Shown piece by piece: positions 46,040 to 56,221 of a DNA stretch of 64,000 nt (position 1 is its first letter; the number at the start of each line of letters is the position of its first letter). The stretch is from assembly GCA_965262785.1 (NCBI GenBank), contig OZ253559.1, positions 248,001-312,000 on the forward strand. Direction: 5' to 3'. The notes under the pieces are model-generated. The model saw only the letters and a program-made list of their open reading frames with translations, made no database searches and had not been told where the DNA came from. The stretch comes from G965218495 sp965262785. GTDB taxonomy: Bacteria > Bacteroidota > Rhodothermia > Rhodothermales > Bin80. The position numbers were made by a program, and so were the translations under genes.

Positions 46040-47635
46040 CTAAGGCGCCTTGAGATCCCTGCAGGCGTCAGGCCAAGCCGGTACGCCAGGACTTGTGCAC
46101 GCCAGAAACGGACCCTTCGAGTCCTTGCCCAGGCGACTGGCCAGACGTGTTGGGTCAACTGGCGGCGAATTCAGCAGTCGCGCGGGCATGCCACGCGTCG
46201 CTACGGCGCAGCCGCAAGATTCGCGTGGTGGCGCATCTGCCGGAAACGAATCATCCCAGAGTGCACGAATGCCGGACGCCTGCGGCCCGGAAGCGGATCC
46301 GTCGCGCGCCGGTGCCCTAGTCGAGGTAAGCGTGTTGGGGCGCATATCCGTCAGCGCAAAGTGGCTTGGAGCCTCCGGTGGTTCGGAGGCCGAAAGGCTT
46401 ATAGCCGTTGGCTCCAGCAAAAAGAGTCCTTCGGGGTCGCTGCTGACAACGATAATTCCGCTTTGGAAGAAGGGGTAGGCGGTCCAGGCGCCGCGGAATT
46501 GCAGAGAGTCGTTTTGAGGGTGCGTGTCAAAGAAGCCACGCTCCACCGGGTTGTCGATGTCACTGACGTCGACGATGCGAAGTCCGCTGGTGTAGTTGGC
46601 CATCACCACGTTCGAGCCTCGGACGTACAGGTTGTGGTCTACGGTGTGAACCGGGCTGAAGTACTCTCCGTGCACAACCGGATCATCAAGGTCGACCAAG
46701 TCCCAGATCACCGTTCTGGCGCCGGCCCTGGTGGTGTCGTATCGCTCGTCAAACTCATCGTTCAGGAAGAAAAACCTGTGGTCTTCTGACAGCCAGCCTT
46801 GGTGCGCATAACCGGCGCCAGGGTAATCCGAGCTGGACAGCTTTACGATGTCCGCCTTATCGGAGACATCTAAAACCATGATGTGTGTCACGCTGGCGGT
46901 GATGCAGATCTCCTTGGAGCGGTGTTCGGTATCAGGGCCACGGTAGACCACGCATTGTGTATCGTGAATGTATCCGTCCCGGTTTCCGCGCCTTCGGTTA
47001 TCAGTGAAGCATCCGGCGTACGTTGGAGTTACCGGATTCAGGATGTCAACGACATGGAGCCCTCGTGGGCACTTTGCGCTATTGCGAGACGAGCCAACGA
47101 GGTACGCAAATCCAGTGTCCTCATTGATGGCGATATTGTGCGCACCTCCTACTTGGCTATAGTGGGCGGTCTCTTCAAATGTCCGAGGCGTGTCGGTAGC
47201 GTCCCGCAGTTGCCTCAAGTCAAAAACCTGCACACCGTGGTCGCCCGCGAGGTCTGCGACTACAAACGCATGGTTTAGCCAGACCTTTATGTCTCGCCAC
47301 AGAGACTGTTCTCCAGTGTAGGAAGGAAGATATCCCAGGTACTTGGGGTTGAGTGGATCGGTGATGTCCACAAATGCGACGGCGTCCGTCCGCCCGGCCA
47401 AAGCATACTCGCGCCCCGTGAGTGAGTCGGTCCATCCCCAAACGTCGCTAGCGCCGGTGGCGCCGTAGTCAGCCAAGGACAGCTTGGCAAGCAGGTCAAC
47501 ATTCTCGCACGCGTAGCCGGCGGCTTCGCCATCACTGCACGGAATTCGCTGCCCGGTAATTGACTGAGCTCGCGCGCTTGAGACGCCGAATAGCAGCGCA
47601 GTAGCCAGGTACATACTGGCGAATCGCGAGGTCAT
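46040..47635 (-). CDS. Choice-of-anchor B protein, sorting domain lost (copy 2)
   Basis: 531 residues. Signal peptide and complete LVIVD-type propeller as in copy 1 (DVWGWTDSLTGREYALAGRT, VAFVDITDPLNPKYLGYLPS, GYIHDTQCVVYRGPDTEHRS, DHNLYVRGSNVVMANYTSGL, WTAYPFFQSGIIVVSSDPEG). After residue ~425 the sequence diverges: where homologues have YPNPFNP and a T9SS domain, this one has RPNTLTSTRAPARDGSASGP and a low-complexity tail. The sorting domain is therefore absent, probably through frameshift or replacement. It may still be exported to the periplasm but should not be T9SS cargo. Confidence 0.8.
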   Translation of the reverse strand: MTSRFASMYLATALLFGVSSARAQSITGQRIPCSDGEAAGYACENVDLLAKLSLADYGATGASDVWGWTDSLTGREYALAGRTDAVAFVDITDPLNPKYLGYLPSYTGEQSLWRDIKVWLNHAFVVADLAGDHGVQVFDLRQLRDATDTPRTFEETAHYSQVGGAHNIAINEDTGFAYLVGSSRNSAKCPRGLHVVDILNPVTPTYAGCFTDNRRRGNRDGYIHDTQCVVYRGPDTEHRSKEICITASVTHIMVLDVSDKADIVKLSSSDYPGAGYAHQGWLSEDHRFFFLNDEFDERYDTTRAGARTVIWDLVDLDDPVVHGEYFSPVHTVDHNLYVRGSNVVMANYTSGLRIVDVSDIDNPVERGFFDTHPQNDSLQFRGAWTAYPFFQSGIIVVSSDPEGLFLLEPTAISLSASEPPEAPSHFALTDMRPNTLTSTRAPARDGSASGPQASGIRALWDDSFPADAPPRESCGCAVATRGMPARLLNSPPVDPTRLASRLGKDSKGPFLACTSPGVPAWPDACRDLKAP

Positions 47636-48751
47636 GGGGTCGAGCGTTGGCTTCAGGATTTCATACGCGCCCCCATCCCAAGGCCCTCGGTTCCAAGTGC
47701 TGCCGAATGGCTTCGGAAAGTGCGCGCAATCAGGCCACCCTCACGCAGATTCGACGTGTGCGTAGCGCATGCATGTGCCATGCATGATAGTGTAACACCA
47801 TGGGTGCGCGTAATCCTATACGCAAGCCCTGTTGCCACAGTTGCAGCCCTTTGTGGTGGGATCCCATGCCAAGTCTTGCTACTGCCCTGCAGCGCCGGCC
47901 CTAAGCGGACTAAGCATTTACGAAGCCACTCCAAATGCTCCTTCTGTGCTTTGGTTTCCGGCCGCGACGCTCACTGCGTATCCGCCGTCACCAGCAAAGT
48001 GGCCGGAGCCATTGCTCCTGATGAGCAATTGCGCCAGCATGAGGCTGCTCGCATCTGCATGGCATGACTGAAAACGATCCCGTGAGCCAAAGCAGTCGCA
48101 CTCATGCGGATTTGCTGGCAGTAGCTATGGTGCGGGCTACCACAAGCTGGCTGAACAGCAGTCTTGCCTTGTGCTTTGGGGGATGGCGTGTCTTAGTGCT
48201 TCGGCAAGGCCGAAGGCCGCCGTCTACGTTAGATATACGGAAGTGCACAGAGCCACCTACACCGCGCTTGTACTAGCAAGGCTTCCGCTGGCCGTCAGAG
48301 ATGGACTGGATAGGTGGCTCAAAGTCAGGAACTACGGCGTACGCTGCGCTGGCCACCGTAAAGGGCCGTGCGTTTAGCTCATCGCGACATTCCTGCGCGA
48401 TCGTTTGTCCGGTGCATTTGCTGAGTGCTGCATCTCCAGTCCTCTATCGGTACGGGGGCGCTTCAAGCGCGTTACACTGCCGGTGATACACGCAAAGCCA
48501 GGCAAGGCTATCCCGTTCAATCGTTCTGCATCCCCAGCCTGCAATCCCACTGCCAGCTGCATCTCGGGCACGTCCGCTGGTCTATCCAATCGATGGGCGT
48601 GAAATGGACCAGGACCTTACAATTGCTCCTGTACCAAACATGCCTGACCGGCGGGCCTAATGTGAAACATGAGCGAGGCATCCGTCCAGCGGCAAACCAA
48701 GGATCTACCTATCCTTCCAGCGCTGCGGATACCCTCTGCCGGGCAGTCGCG
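47636..48751. other. 1.1 kb gene-poor region
   Basis: Short frames on both strands, none with family motifs or plausible start signals. A near-palindrome GCATGCATGTGCCATGCATG sits at about 47767-47787. No RNA gene recognised. Possibly relics of decayed genes. Confidence 0.35.
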
Positions 48752-50296
48752 TTACTTTACCAGCGTTACAGACTGCGTCTTGGTAACCGACTCAGACACG
48801 GCGCGGATGAGGTACGTTCCGCTAGTGAGGCGACTTCCTTCGAATTGAAGCTCATGCGATCCGGCGGGTAGCAGCCCGGCATGCAGGACGGCCACTTCCC
48901 GGCCCAGGCCGTCGTAAACGCGCACATCGATGTCCTGCGCGGCGGGTACGCTGACGGTGACAAAAGTGGACGGGTTAAAGGGATTGGGGTAGGCCGCGTC
49001 GAGCGCGAACGATTCAGGAAGCGGGGCGTCGGCCTCGCTGGCCGTGACGGTCAGCCCGACCGGACTCACCATAAAGAGTCCCTCGGGATTGCTGTTAACC
49101 AGTACCGTACCACTTGGCAGGTAAGGGTAGGCCGTCCAGGCACCATTGAATCCTATGTTGTCATCGGCAGGATGCGTATCAAAGTGAGCGACCTCTCTGG
49201 GGGTCCTGGGCCTGGAGATGTCTACGACGCGCAATCCACTAGTGTAGTTGGCCATGAAGACGTACTGGCCAAGCACATACAGGTTGTGATCCGTAGACTT
49301 CGCTACTCCCCAATACTCCTTGAGGAGAATCGGGTCGTCAAGTTCTACTATGTCCCAGATCAGGGTACGCGTGCCCCGACCGCGACCGTTGGGGCCGAGG
49401 AGCGGCCTCTCGTCCAGCTCATCGTTTTGGACGACGTACTTGTGGTCCGGCGTCAGCCAACCTTGGTGCGCATACCGCACATCAGGGTAGGATGCTTTGG
49501 CAACATCGATCGGCGCGTCCTTATCGGTAACATCAGATATGCTGATCGCATCCTCGTTAAAGCCGATACAGATTTCCTTCCCGACGTAATCTTGGTCAGG
49601 GCCGTCATAGATGACGCATTGAGCGTCATGCGAATACCCCCTACCACGCCCCGTTTCTGTGTCTATAAAGCAGCCGGCATAGGTGGGGGTCTGTGGGTCA
49701 TTGATGTCAACCATGTGCAGCCCATACTGGCACGCATTGTTGCTGCTGGGGCGGGAGCCCACAGCGTACGCGAAGCCGGTAGCTTCATTGATCACGATAT
49801 TGTGCGCCGGCCCGATGCCATCGTAGTGCGCAGTTTGCGTGAACTGGTATGGCACGGACGGCGGTGCCAGCAGGTTCGTGAGGTCAAAGACCTGTATGCC
49901 ATTGGCTCCGGGCCCGTCTACCACCACGAACATGTGATCTTTGAAGACCTTCATATCTCTCCAGACAGACTGTGCGGCCGGGTCGTGTGAGGGAAGCGTT
50001 CCTACAAAAACCGGATTCACCGGATCGGTTACCTCAACAAAGGCTACGTGACTCCTTGTGCCGGCGAGGGCAAACTCGCGGCCGGAAGCGGGGTCTGCCC
50101 ATCCCCAGACGTCATTGACATAAGTAGTGCTCAGGTCAGCGGGCGAAAGCTTGGACAGCAGTTGGACTTCATGGCAGCCAAACCCCTCAGACACGCCGCC
50201 GCTACAGTCGGCGGCGGTTCCGGTAATGGTTCTAACCTGGGCTACGCCGGGAGCAGCGGCCACCAGGCATACCAGGATCGCGAGGCAGGATTTCAT
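48752..50296 (-). CDS. Choice-of-anchor B protein with T9SS sorting domain (copy 3)
   Basis: 514 residues from the ATG at 50296 (MKSCLAILVCLVAAAPGVAQ, a good signal peptide); the 17 in-frame residues upstream are unlikely to be used. Propeller landmarks as in copy 1: DVWGWADPASGREFALAGTR, HVAFVEVTDPVNPVFVGTLP, GYSHDAQCVIYDGPDQDYVG, DHNLYVLGQYVFMANYTSGL, RVVDISRPRTPREVAHFDTH. Ends in a type A sorting domain (DAAYPNPFNPSTFVTVSVPA, GLGREVAVLHAGLLPAGSHE, SGTYLIRAVSES). Secreted or surface protein; ligand unknown. Confidence 0.9.
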   Translation of the reverse strand: MKSCLAILVCLVAAAPGVAQVRTITGTAADCSGGVSEGFGCHEVQLLSKLSPADLSTTYVNDVWGWADPASGREFALAGTRSHVAFVEVTDPVNPVFVGTLPSHDPAAQSVWRDMKVFKDHMFVVVDGPGANGIQVFDLTNLLAPPSVPYQFTQTAHYDGIGPAHNIVINEATGFAYAVGSRPSSNNACQYGLHMVDINDPQTPTYAGCFIDTETGRGRGYSHDAQCVIYDGPDQDYVGKEICIGFNEDAISISDVTDKDAPIDVAKASYPDVRYAHQGWLTPDHKYVVQNDELDERPLLGPNGRGRGTRTLIWDIVELDDPILLKEYWGVAKSTDHNLYVLGQYVFMANYTSGLRVVDISRPRTPREVAHFDTHPADDNIGFNGAWTAYPYLPSGTVLVNSNPEGLFMVSPVGLTVTASEADAPLPESFALDAAYPNPFNPSTFVTVSVPAAQDIDVRVYDGLGREVAVLHAGLLPAGSHELQFEGSRLTSGTYLIRAVSESVTKTQSVTLVK

Positions 50297-50694
50297 ACTT
50301 TCGGCATCATCAGAACGTATATAGGAATCTACAAAAGAATCCTTCAATCACAAAGATAGGGATTTCACAAAGAATTCCACGCAACGATCGTGCCATAGTG
50401 CGTGGCGCTGCAACTATTGCGGCTTCGCCATTCCCATGCAGCGCGGCCCTGCAGTCATTTTTGCCGCTCAAGGAGCACCGGGCCTTTCACGCGAAACAGC
50501 TCGCTCGTTGTCTATGAGGGTCGAATCGGCTGGTCATCGCACCGCCCCGGTGGTCTTCAGATTCAGCTTGGCCCCAAAATCGTTGCGGCCCACGGTCTCG
50601 CGCACGTAATTGAAAGAGCTCGCTTCAGCGGTAGGCACTCGCCACCTATTTAGGCAATTATACACTTAGCTGTAACTATTCTCCGATCGAGCCG
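50297..50694. other. Intergenic region, nothing recognised
   Basis: About 400 bases between the choice-of-anchor B gene and the direct repeat that flanks the IS1595 fragment. No gene seen. Confidence 0.35.
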
Positions 50695-51073
50695 GATGAC
50701 ATGAGGGGTAAAGCAGATTGGGGGAATCATGACAGGGCCAGGCAGATCACACCGCAAGGGAATCACGCTTGTGGAGTTGGCACGGTGGCATCCTGACGAG
50801 GGGGCCGCCCGGGCATGGTTTAAGGCCATCTCTTGGCCGGAAGGCCGCTTCTGCCCGCAATGCAGGGGCACCGGTACCTATGCTTGCCCGAAACAGACCA
50901 TGCCGTACCGTTGCCCCACATGCCGCAAGCGGTTCAATGTTCGGACGGGAACGGTGCTGCAAGCCTCACGTTTGCCACTGCTTAAGCGCGGCGAACTGGA
51001 TATGCCGACCGTGGCTGCGTATCGGCTGGCCGAAAGCGTCACATCGTTATCCAGTCCAACAAGATGACATGAG
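50695..51073. repeat. 11-base direct repeats flanking IS1595 fragment
   Basis: GATGACATGAG occurs at 50695-50705 and 51063-51073, on either side of the transposase fragment. It fits a target duplication (IS1595 elements make 8 bp) with chance extension. Confidence 0.5.
50729..51067 (+). pseudogene. IS1595-family transposase, N-terminal fragment
   Basis: About 112 residues. VELARWHPDEGAARAWFKAI and SWPEGRFCPQCRGTGTYACP, then PYRCPTCRKRFNVRTGTVLQ and ASRLPL, form the zinc-ribbon N-terminal part of IS1595 transposases (W..G..CP.C, YRC..C.K.F.VRTGT). After ASRLPL the sequence diverges and ends; the catalytic domain is missing. Ten bases downstream begins the propeller lipoprotein gene. Confidence 0.78.
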
Positions 51074-51076
51074 AAG

Positions 51077-52237
51077 ATGACCAATTCAAAAGGACCATAT
51101 AGCGTCCGTGCCGTTTTTACCCTTGTGGCGGCGATGCTGGTGCTTGGGGCGTGTCAGCGTGCCAACGACCAACGTTCGAGTGAAGGCGATGCCAGTTCAG
51201 AAGAAAGTGTACTTACGCTAACCGAGGCGTTCCGGATTGGTGACGAATCGGCCGGTGATTCTCTGCTCTTCGGGTTTGTTCTTGGTATGGCGGTTGATTC
51301 CAGGGGACAGCTCTACATTACGCACGACAGACTCAAGCGAATTCGCAAATTTTCCAAGGAAGGTATACAGATCGGCGAGATTGGCAGGGAAGGTGAGGGA
51401 CCCGGCGAATTCATCGACATGCCCGATGTGCATTTAGGACCAGGAGATTCACTTTACGCATGGGATATCTGGGCTTCCAAGCTTACCATATTCTCCCCGC
51501 AAGACCATTTGTATGTCACGAGCTTGAAGCCCAGTTTTTCTGAAGACGGCTCGCCTCGTGATTTCCTGGGCGCAACGGATATCGGGCTACTCCTGCAGTA
51601 TGCCAGTGGCTATTCGCCCGACTCAGATGAATCCGATCCAAACTTTCTACGGATCAAACTTGTAGACTGGAGTGGCACTGTTATAAGCGATTCCGTAGCG
51701 CAGCTGCCTCAGTCAAACCTCCTAGTCAGAATCGAAGAATTGACCATCAGCTTCGACGTTCTTCCCTTTGGTTCCGGCGGTAGCCTTGCCTTCAGTACTG
51801 ATCAGGTATTGTACTATGGCACAACTGGCAGCATTCACATAACCGCATTGCCATTTCGCGGCGGCCAGCAACCCGAATTCGCCATCACCGTACCCCACAC
51901 GCCGATTCCGGTCACGCAATCTGAGCGGCAAGAGGCAATTGCGAACGCGCGTGATGGTTTTCAAGAGATGGTTCGGGCGCGAATTCCGGAAGTCAAGCCG
52001 GCCTTCAAGACGCTGGTACCGGATGACGAAGGCCGCCTTTGGATAGAATTGACCCAGCAGGAGGGTGAGCAGACCAGCACGTGGCTGGTCGTGAATAAGA
52101 ATGGGCTCGTGGTAGGAAAGACAAGCGTACCCCAAGGTGTGCGATTGCGCGTAGTACGGGGCCGCCGTGCGTACGGGATTGTAACCGAAGAAGGAACGGC
52201 GCCGCCGACCGTTGTCGCTTGGGATATCAGTTCGTAG
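51077..52237 (+). CDS. 6-bladed beta-propeller lipoprotein
   Basis: 386 residues; lipobox LVLGAC with Cys26. Propeller repeats LFGFVLGMAVDSRGQLYITH, FSKEGIQIGEIGREGEGPGE and VHLGPGDSLYAWDIWASKL, with the GPGEF motif of the group. Paralogue of the 20033-21157 gene (shared TEAFRIGDESAGDSLLFG, VKPAFKTLVPDDEGRLWIEL, RRAYG). Its start codon lies just after an IS1595 fragment and a direct repeat, so its native promoter may have been displaced. Confidence 0.78.
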   Translation: MTNSKGPYSVRAVFTLVAAMLVLGACQRANDQRSSEGDASSEESVLTLTEAFRIGDESAGDSLLFGFVLGMAVDSRGQLYITHDRLKRIRKFSKEGIQIGEIGREGEGPGEFIDMPDVHLGPGDSLYAWDIWASKLTIFSPQDHLYVTSLKPSFSEDGSPRDFLGATDIGLLLQYASGYSPDSDESDPNFLRIKLVDWSGTVISDSVAQLPQSNLLVRIEELTISFDVLPFGSGGSLAFSTDQVLYYGTTGSIHITALPFRGGQQPEFAITVPHTPIPVTQSERQEAIANARDGFQEMVRARIPEVKPAFKTLVPDDEGRLWIELTQQEGEQTSTWLVVNKNGLVVGKTSVPQGVRLRVVRGRRAYGIVTEEGTAPPTVVAWDISS

Positions 52238-53767
52238 TGTACGGAGGTCATCCTTCCGACAAACACACATCAACCAAACCGCCAAGCTTACCGCCTCGTC
52301 GCGGTTGCAACCACCTATTCTGGCATAAACGAAGTCAGTTGTGTGTCCTGGAGCAGCATGGACCGGAATGCCTCCAAAAGGAGAATTACGTTCTTTGCTA
52401 TGCAGCTACCCCGCCAAAGCGAGCGCCTTGCGTGGCTTCGGCGGGCCTAATTGCTGCCCCCGAGCTAACGGCTTAGCCCGCTCGTGTACACCTTGGCCGG
52501 CCATATCTTGGTAGCCCTCTCTTCCTTTGGATTCGTTCTTTGTCTTCGTTGCCCGCATTCCAGGATCCAGACGGTTGTTGCATAGCCAAGTATGTAGTCC
52601 CCTTTTTTTGGCCGCTGCCGTGGTCGAGGCTCGCGGCGCACAGCCTGTACAACGCGCCCGTGGAGACCGGCCCAACTGCTCCGACAGTTTGCTCCCCAAG
52701 AGCTTGACGAAGACCTTCGAGCATGCCGACTCTATCGGCACGTGCTCGTCCGATCCTGGGCATGCAGACGGCGCAGCGATTCATCTATGTGTATCCGCGT
52801 CGGAATCTGTCGCCCTATCAGGCCTTCGGCTGTGCACACGCTCCGCAAGCAGCAAAACGCAGAAGCGCGGCATAGTCTGCTTCCGTCCTGCGTGCCGTCC
52901 GCGGGTACGCCCGGCAAGAATTCCTTAAGCAACTGGTCACGAATGCTCCGTGGCACCGGCCATATGCGACTGGCATCGCGTAAATGAGAGAAACTCAAGA
53001 CTGGCCATGAAAGTGGCTGCAGCGGCTGAAAAAAAGCGGTTCGTAGTAGATGAATCCCAAGCTCCGCAGCAAGTGCCCAGGGTCTTACGCATTCCGTTTC
53101 GTCCATATAATCGACGCTTTGCGCCTCCTCCTCCGTGCGCCCAATATCTCAGCGGTACGGGTCTTTCAGGTCGCGAGGTTGGGATAGCGTCATCGAGCAT
53201 TGACTTGGGCACATACAAGCTTTTTGTATGTGCTTGTGTTGTCTCCAGGGCAACTAGACCGTAGGGAATCCTATCCGTACGCAAGGCCTGCCGCCATGTA
53301 GGCATTTATTCCTCCGCGGAGAACGGAGAGGACAACCACTCTCCATGCAACGCCAAAAGGTTCGGTTCCGGCTCAAGGCGCAGCAGTGTCAAAATCAATC
53401 TTTTATCCGTCCGTGGCGGGGCTGCTCAGCCGACGAGGTCCACCAAGTTTGTAACTCCAGAGAGTTCAGTCCTCCCTGGCCACTGACCACCAACCAGGAC
53501 ATCATGTGAGTTTGGCGATGTTGCCCGTCGGATTCGGCCTCCGCTGTTTCTCCACCGGTCGCAAGGGTCCGAATCCCGCTGGCGCCCTGCCTCTCGGGTA
53601 TTAAAGCCGTGCTGCCACGGCAAGTAGCACGGGGAAATGCCATATGCAAGCTTTCCACGTAGCTACAGTTTGCACAGGATGCGTACCATGGAAGTACTAC
53701 AGTAGGTTCACGGATACGGAATGAGGAATTTTGAGCTGGGCAATTCACTTGGGCCTGCGGAGCACGA
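52238..53767. other. 1.5 kb gene-poor region
   Basis: The longest stretch without a supported gene. Several frames exceed 100 codons on both strands, but all overlap one another and none shows a family motif, signal peptide or good ribosome site. A degenerate T-arm-like string at 53569-53584 is not part of a foldable tRNA. Confidence 0.35.
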
Positions 53768-55399
53768 ATGGTAAACAGCATCTTTACGCTGCGTACGCTG
53801 GCAGCCGAATGGTCGGATGTCCTGGCCGGGCGCGTTATCACCGACGCCTGGTCGCAGCACCGGGGCGAAGTCATGGTGGCCGTGGAGGGCAGGGGGCAGC
53901 TTCATTTACGGCTGCATGGTCCAGTGCAGTGTACGTTTCGGTCGCCACAGGCGAGCCGGGCACGCCGCAACGTAGCTGCGGTGTTGGCCCAGGCCCATGG
54001 GAAAAGCATCAAGTCCGTCCGCGTCGCACCCGGGGACAGGATCTTGATCATGGCGTTGGAGGAGGGGCAGGAGTTACAAGCGTTTCTATTCGGTTCTCAG
54101 GCCAACGTGTTTTTGACTCGAGACAATGGCAAAGTTATTGATGCCTTTCGGCGCGGCGCGTACTGGGCGGGACGCTCCTTGCCAGCGCCGCTTGCAGCCG
54201 CATTGCCTGATACGCCAAGCGCATTCTTGGAACGTTGGCAGCCCGCAAATCTCTCTGCTGTACGGGCCCTTAGCCGTGCCTTCAAGGTGTTTGATCGGAC
54301 GCTGGTTCTTGAGGTGATGCGACGCGCCGGAGTAACGGACAAGCCTGCTGCCGCCTGCGAGGCCAGGGAGCTGGAGGCGCTATTTGATTCTATGCAGAAC
54401 GTTGGTCGTGCGCTAGAGCGGCCCAGGCCGCGAGTATATGTGGAGGCCAACACTTTTTCTCTGATTCCACTGAAAACCCACGCCGATACCGAGGCGCGAC
54501 CGTATCCTTCGGTGGATTCTGCGTTGCGGGCGTGGGCGAAGCGTGCACTGGCGCAGCATGCGCTGGCGTCGCTCAGGGGTCCGCTCCAGAAGATAGTGGC
54601 CAGAGCATTGGCTAAGGCGCGGCGAAAGGCGGGCAGCTTGGCTGCGGAGGTGCAGTGCATCTCCCGCGCGGCCACCTATGAACGCTATGGCCACCTGCTG
54701 ATGGCAAGGCCACCGCAGCCTGCCGGTGCCCGTGCCATCGTACTTGATGACATTATTTCGGGTCAGGATGCCGTTACGATCCCGCTGCAGCCATCGCTCA
54801 GCACAATTGAAAACGCTGAACGATACTATGAAAAGGCACGTAAGGCCCGCCAGGCGCGGCATGCGCTGGCACAGCAAGCAAAAGCGGCACAGGAAAGGGC
54901 CGAGCGCCTGTTAGCACTCTTGGAAGAAGTCAGTGCTGCGCAGTCCGTGGCGGATGTCAAAGCGATCAAGGTGCGTGAAGCCTCTAACCTTGCGGCTTTG
55001 GGGTCCCAGCAGCAGGTGGCCACGCGCTTGCCGTATCGTTCCTATCCGTTGGTCCTTGGCTACGAGGTACGTGTAGGAAAGAATGCGCGCGACAGCGACG
55101 CGCTCACGCTTCGCTATGCCCGGTCATTCGACCTGTGGATGCATGCGCGCGGCACGAGCGGCGCCCATGTAGTGCTACGCCTGCCGAACAGACTGGCGCA
55201 ACCCGGGGCAGAACTCCTGAACACTGCTGCCTCACTGGCTGCGTACCACAGCAAGGCGCGCGGCAGTGCGTTGGTGCCGGTCATTGTAACGCCGCGCAAG
55301 TTCGTGCGTAAGCCAAAAGGCGCGGAGCCGGGCGCCGTTATCGTGGATCAGGAAGAAGTCCTCATAGTCAAACCTGCCCTGCCTAGCGCTCACGCCTAA
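53768..55399 (+). CDS. rqcH: NFACT-family RqcH-like protein
   Basis: 543 residues. NFACT proteins bind stalled 50S subunits with peptidyl-tRNA and recruit tRNA-Ala to add C-terminal Ala tails. N-terminal NFACT-N region, then helix-hairpin-helix and a long coiled coil (about residues 330-400, ENAERYYEKARKARQARHAL), then the NFACT-R domain (VLGYEVRVGKNARDSDALTL, RSFDLWMHARGTSGAHVVLR). The N-terminal motifs are degenerate relative to Firmicutes RqcH, so activity is inferred from architecture only. Ten bases precede uppP. Confidence 0.82.
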   Translation: MVNSIFTLRTLAAEWSDVLAGRVITDAWSQHRGEVMVAVEGRGQLHLRLHGPVQCTFRSPQASRARRNVAAVLAQAHGKSIKSVRVAPGDRILIMALEEGQELQAFLFGSQANVFLTRDNGKVIDAFRRGAYWAGRSLPAPLAAALPDTPSAFLERWQPANLSAVRALSRAFKVFDRTLVLEVMRRAGVTDKPAAACEARELEALFDSMQNVGRALERPRPRVYVEANTFSLIPLKTHADTEARPYPSVDSALRAWAKRALAQHALASLRGPLQKIVARALAKARRKAGSLAAEVQCISRAATYERYGHLLMARPPQPAGARAIVLDDIISGQDAVTIPLQPSLSTIENAERYYEKARKARQARHALAQQAKAAQERAERLLALLEEVSAAQSVADVKAIKVREASNLAALGSQQQVATRLPYRSYPLVLGYEVRVGKNARDSDALTLRYARSFDLWMHARGTSGAHVVLRLPNRLAQPGAELLNTAASLAAYHSKARGSALVPVIVTPRKFVRKPKGAEPGAVIVDQEEVLIVKPALPSAHA

Positions 55400-55409
55400 T
55401 ACTGCTGCT

Positions 55410-56210
55410 ATGGAATGGTGGGAAGCCGGCTTCTTGGGTCTTCTGCAAGGATTGACGGAATTCTTGCCCGTGTCTTCGTCCGGGCACCTTGTGCTGGCAC
55501 AGCAGGCCCTAGGACTACAGGCGCACCAAGACCTTCTGTTCGAAATCTTTGTGCACTTGGGTACAGCGCTTAGTATCGTGACCCTCTATGGGCGACGCCT
55601 GGGTGCCATCATCGCGCAGACGCTAAGTGGCCTGCTCCGTCCGATCGTGGCCTATCGCCAAAGCCCGGATGCACGCATGGGCTTCTTCATACTTCTTTCA
55701 ATGGTGCCCAGTGGATTGGTTTATGTGGTTCTGGCAGATCCGCTGGAAGCGGCTTTTGGCAGCCCGCGCCTGGTTTGCGCAATGCTTCTGGTAACCGGTG
55801 TGCTGCTGCTGTTTACGGTCGCGAAGAGAAATCCAGTAGGCAGGTTGTCGTCATGGAAGGTCATCGTCATCGGCCTGGCGCAGAGCGTGGCCTTTTTGCC
55901 CGGCATATCGCGCTCAGGCGCGACCATCTGCACGGCACTGTATCAGGATGTGCAGCCACAGACAGCTGCGGATTTTGCGTTTCTCATGGCGGTGCCGCTG
56001 ATTTTTGGAGCGGCTCTGGTTAAGGGAGCGGGTCTCTTGGAATCATCCTCCGAGGCTGCTCTCGCGCCGCTCATCGTTGGCACGGGCGTGGCTTACCTTA
56101 GCGGGATCGTAGCAATAAAGGTGGTTTTAGGCTTTGTCAGGCGCGGAAGACTCCACTATTTTGCATACTACTGCTTCGGGGTAGCCATTCTGGGGCTGAT
56201 TTTGATTTAG
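55410..56210 (+). CDS. uppP: Undecaprenyl-diphosphatase
   Basis: 266-residue integral membrane phosphatase that recycles undecaprenyl diphosphate for peptidoglycan synthesis and confers bacitracin tolerance. Signatures: LQGLTEFLPVSSSGHLVL (E and conserved SSSGH) near the N-terminus and AFLPGISRSGATICTALYQD (PGxSRSG motif with catalytic Arg) near residue 165. About eight hydrophobic segments. Between the RqcH-like gene and ecsC-like gene with short gaps, likely one operon. Confidence 0.95.
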   Translation: MEWWEAGFLGLLQGLTEFLPVSSSGHLVLAQQALGLQAHQDLLFEIFVHLGTALSIVTLYGRRLGAIIAQTLSGLLRPIVAYRQSPDARMGFFILLSMVPSGLVYVVLADPLEAAFGSPRLVCAMLLVTGVLLLFTVAKRNPVGRLSSWKVIVIGLAQSVAFLPGISRSGATICTALYQDVQPQTAADFAFLMAVPLIFGAALVKGAGLLESSSEAALAPLIVGTGVAYLSGIVAIKVVLGFVRRGRLHYFAYYCFGVAILGLILI

Positions 56211-56221
56211 CAGGACTCATC

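Noticed and set aside
53555..53595. Possible tRNA: GGGTCCGAATCCC resembles a T arm followed by GGCGCC
   Set aside because: The T stem pairs only at three positions, the T-loop lacks TTC, and no matching acceptor, D or anticodon arms are present upstream or on the other strand.
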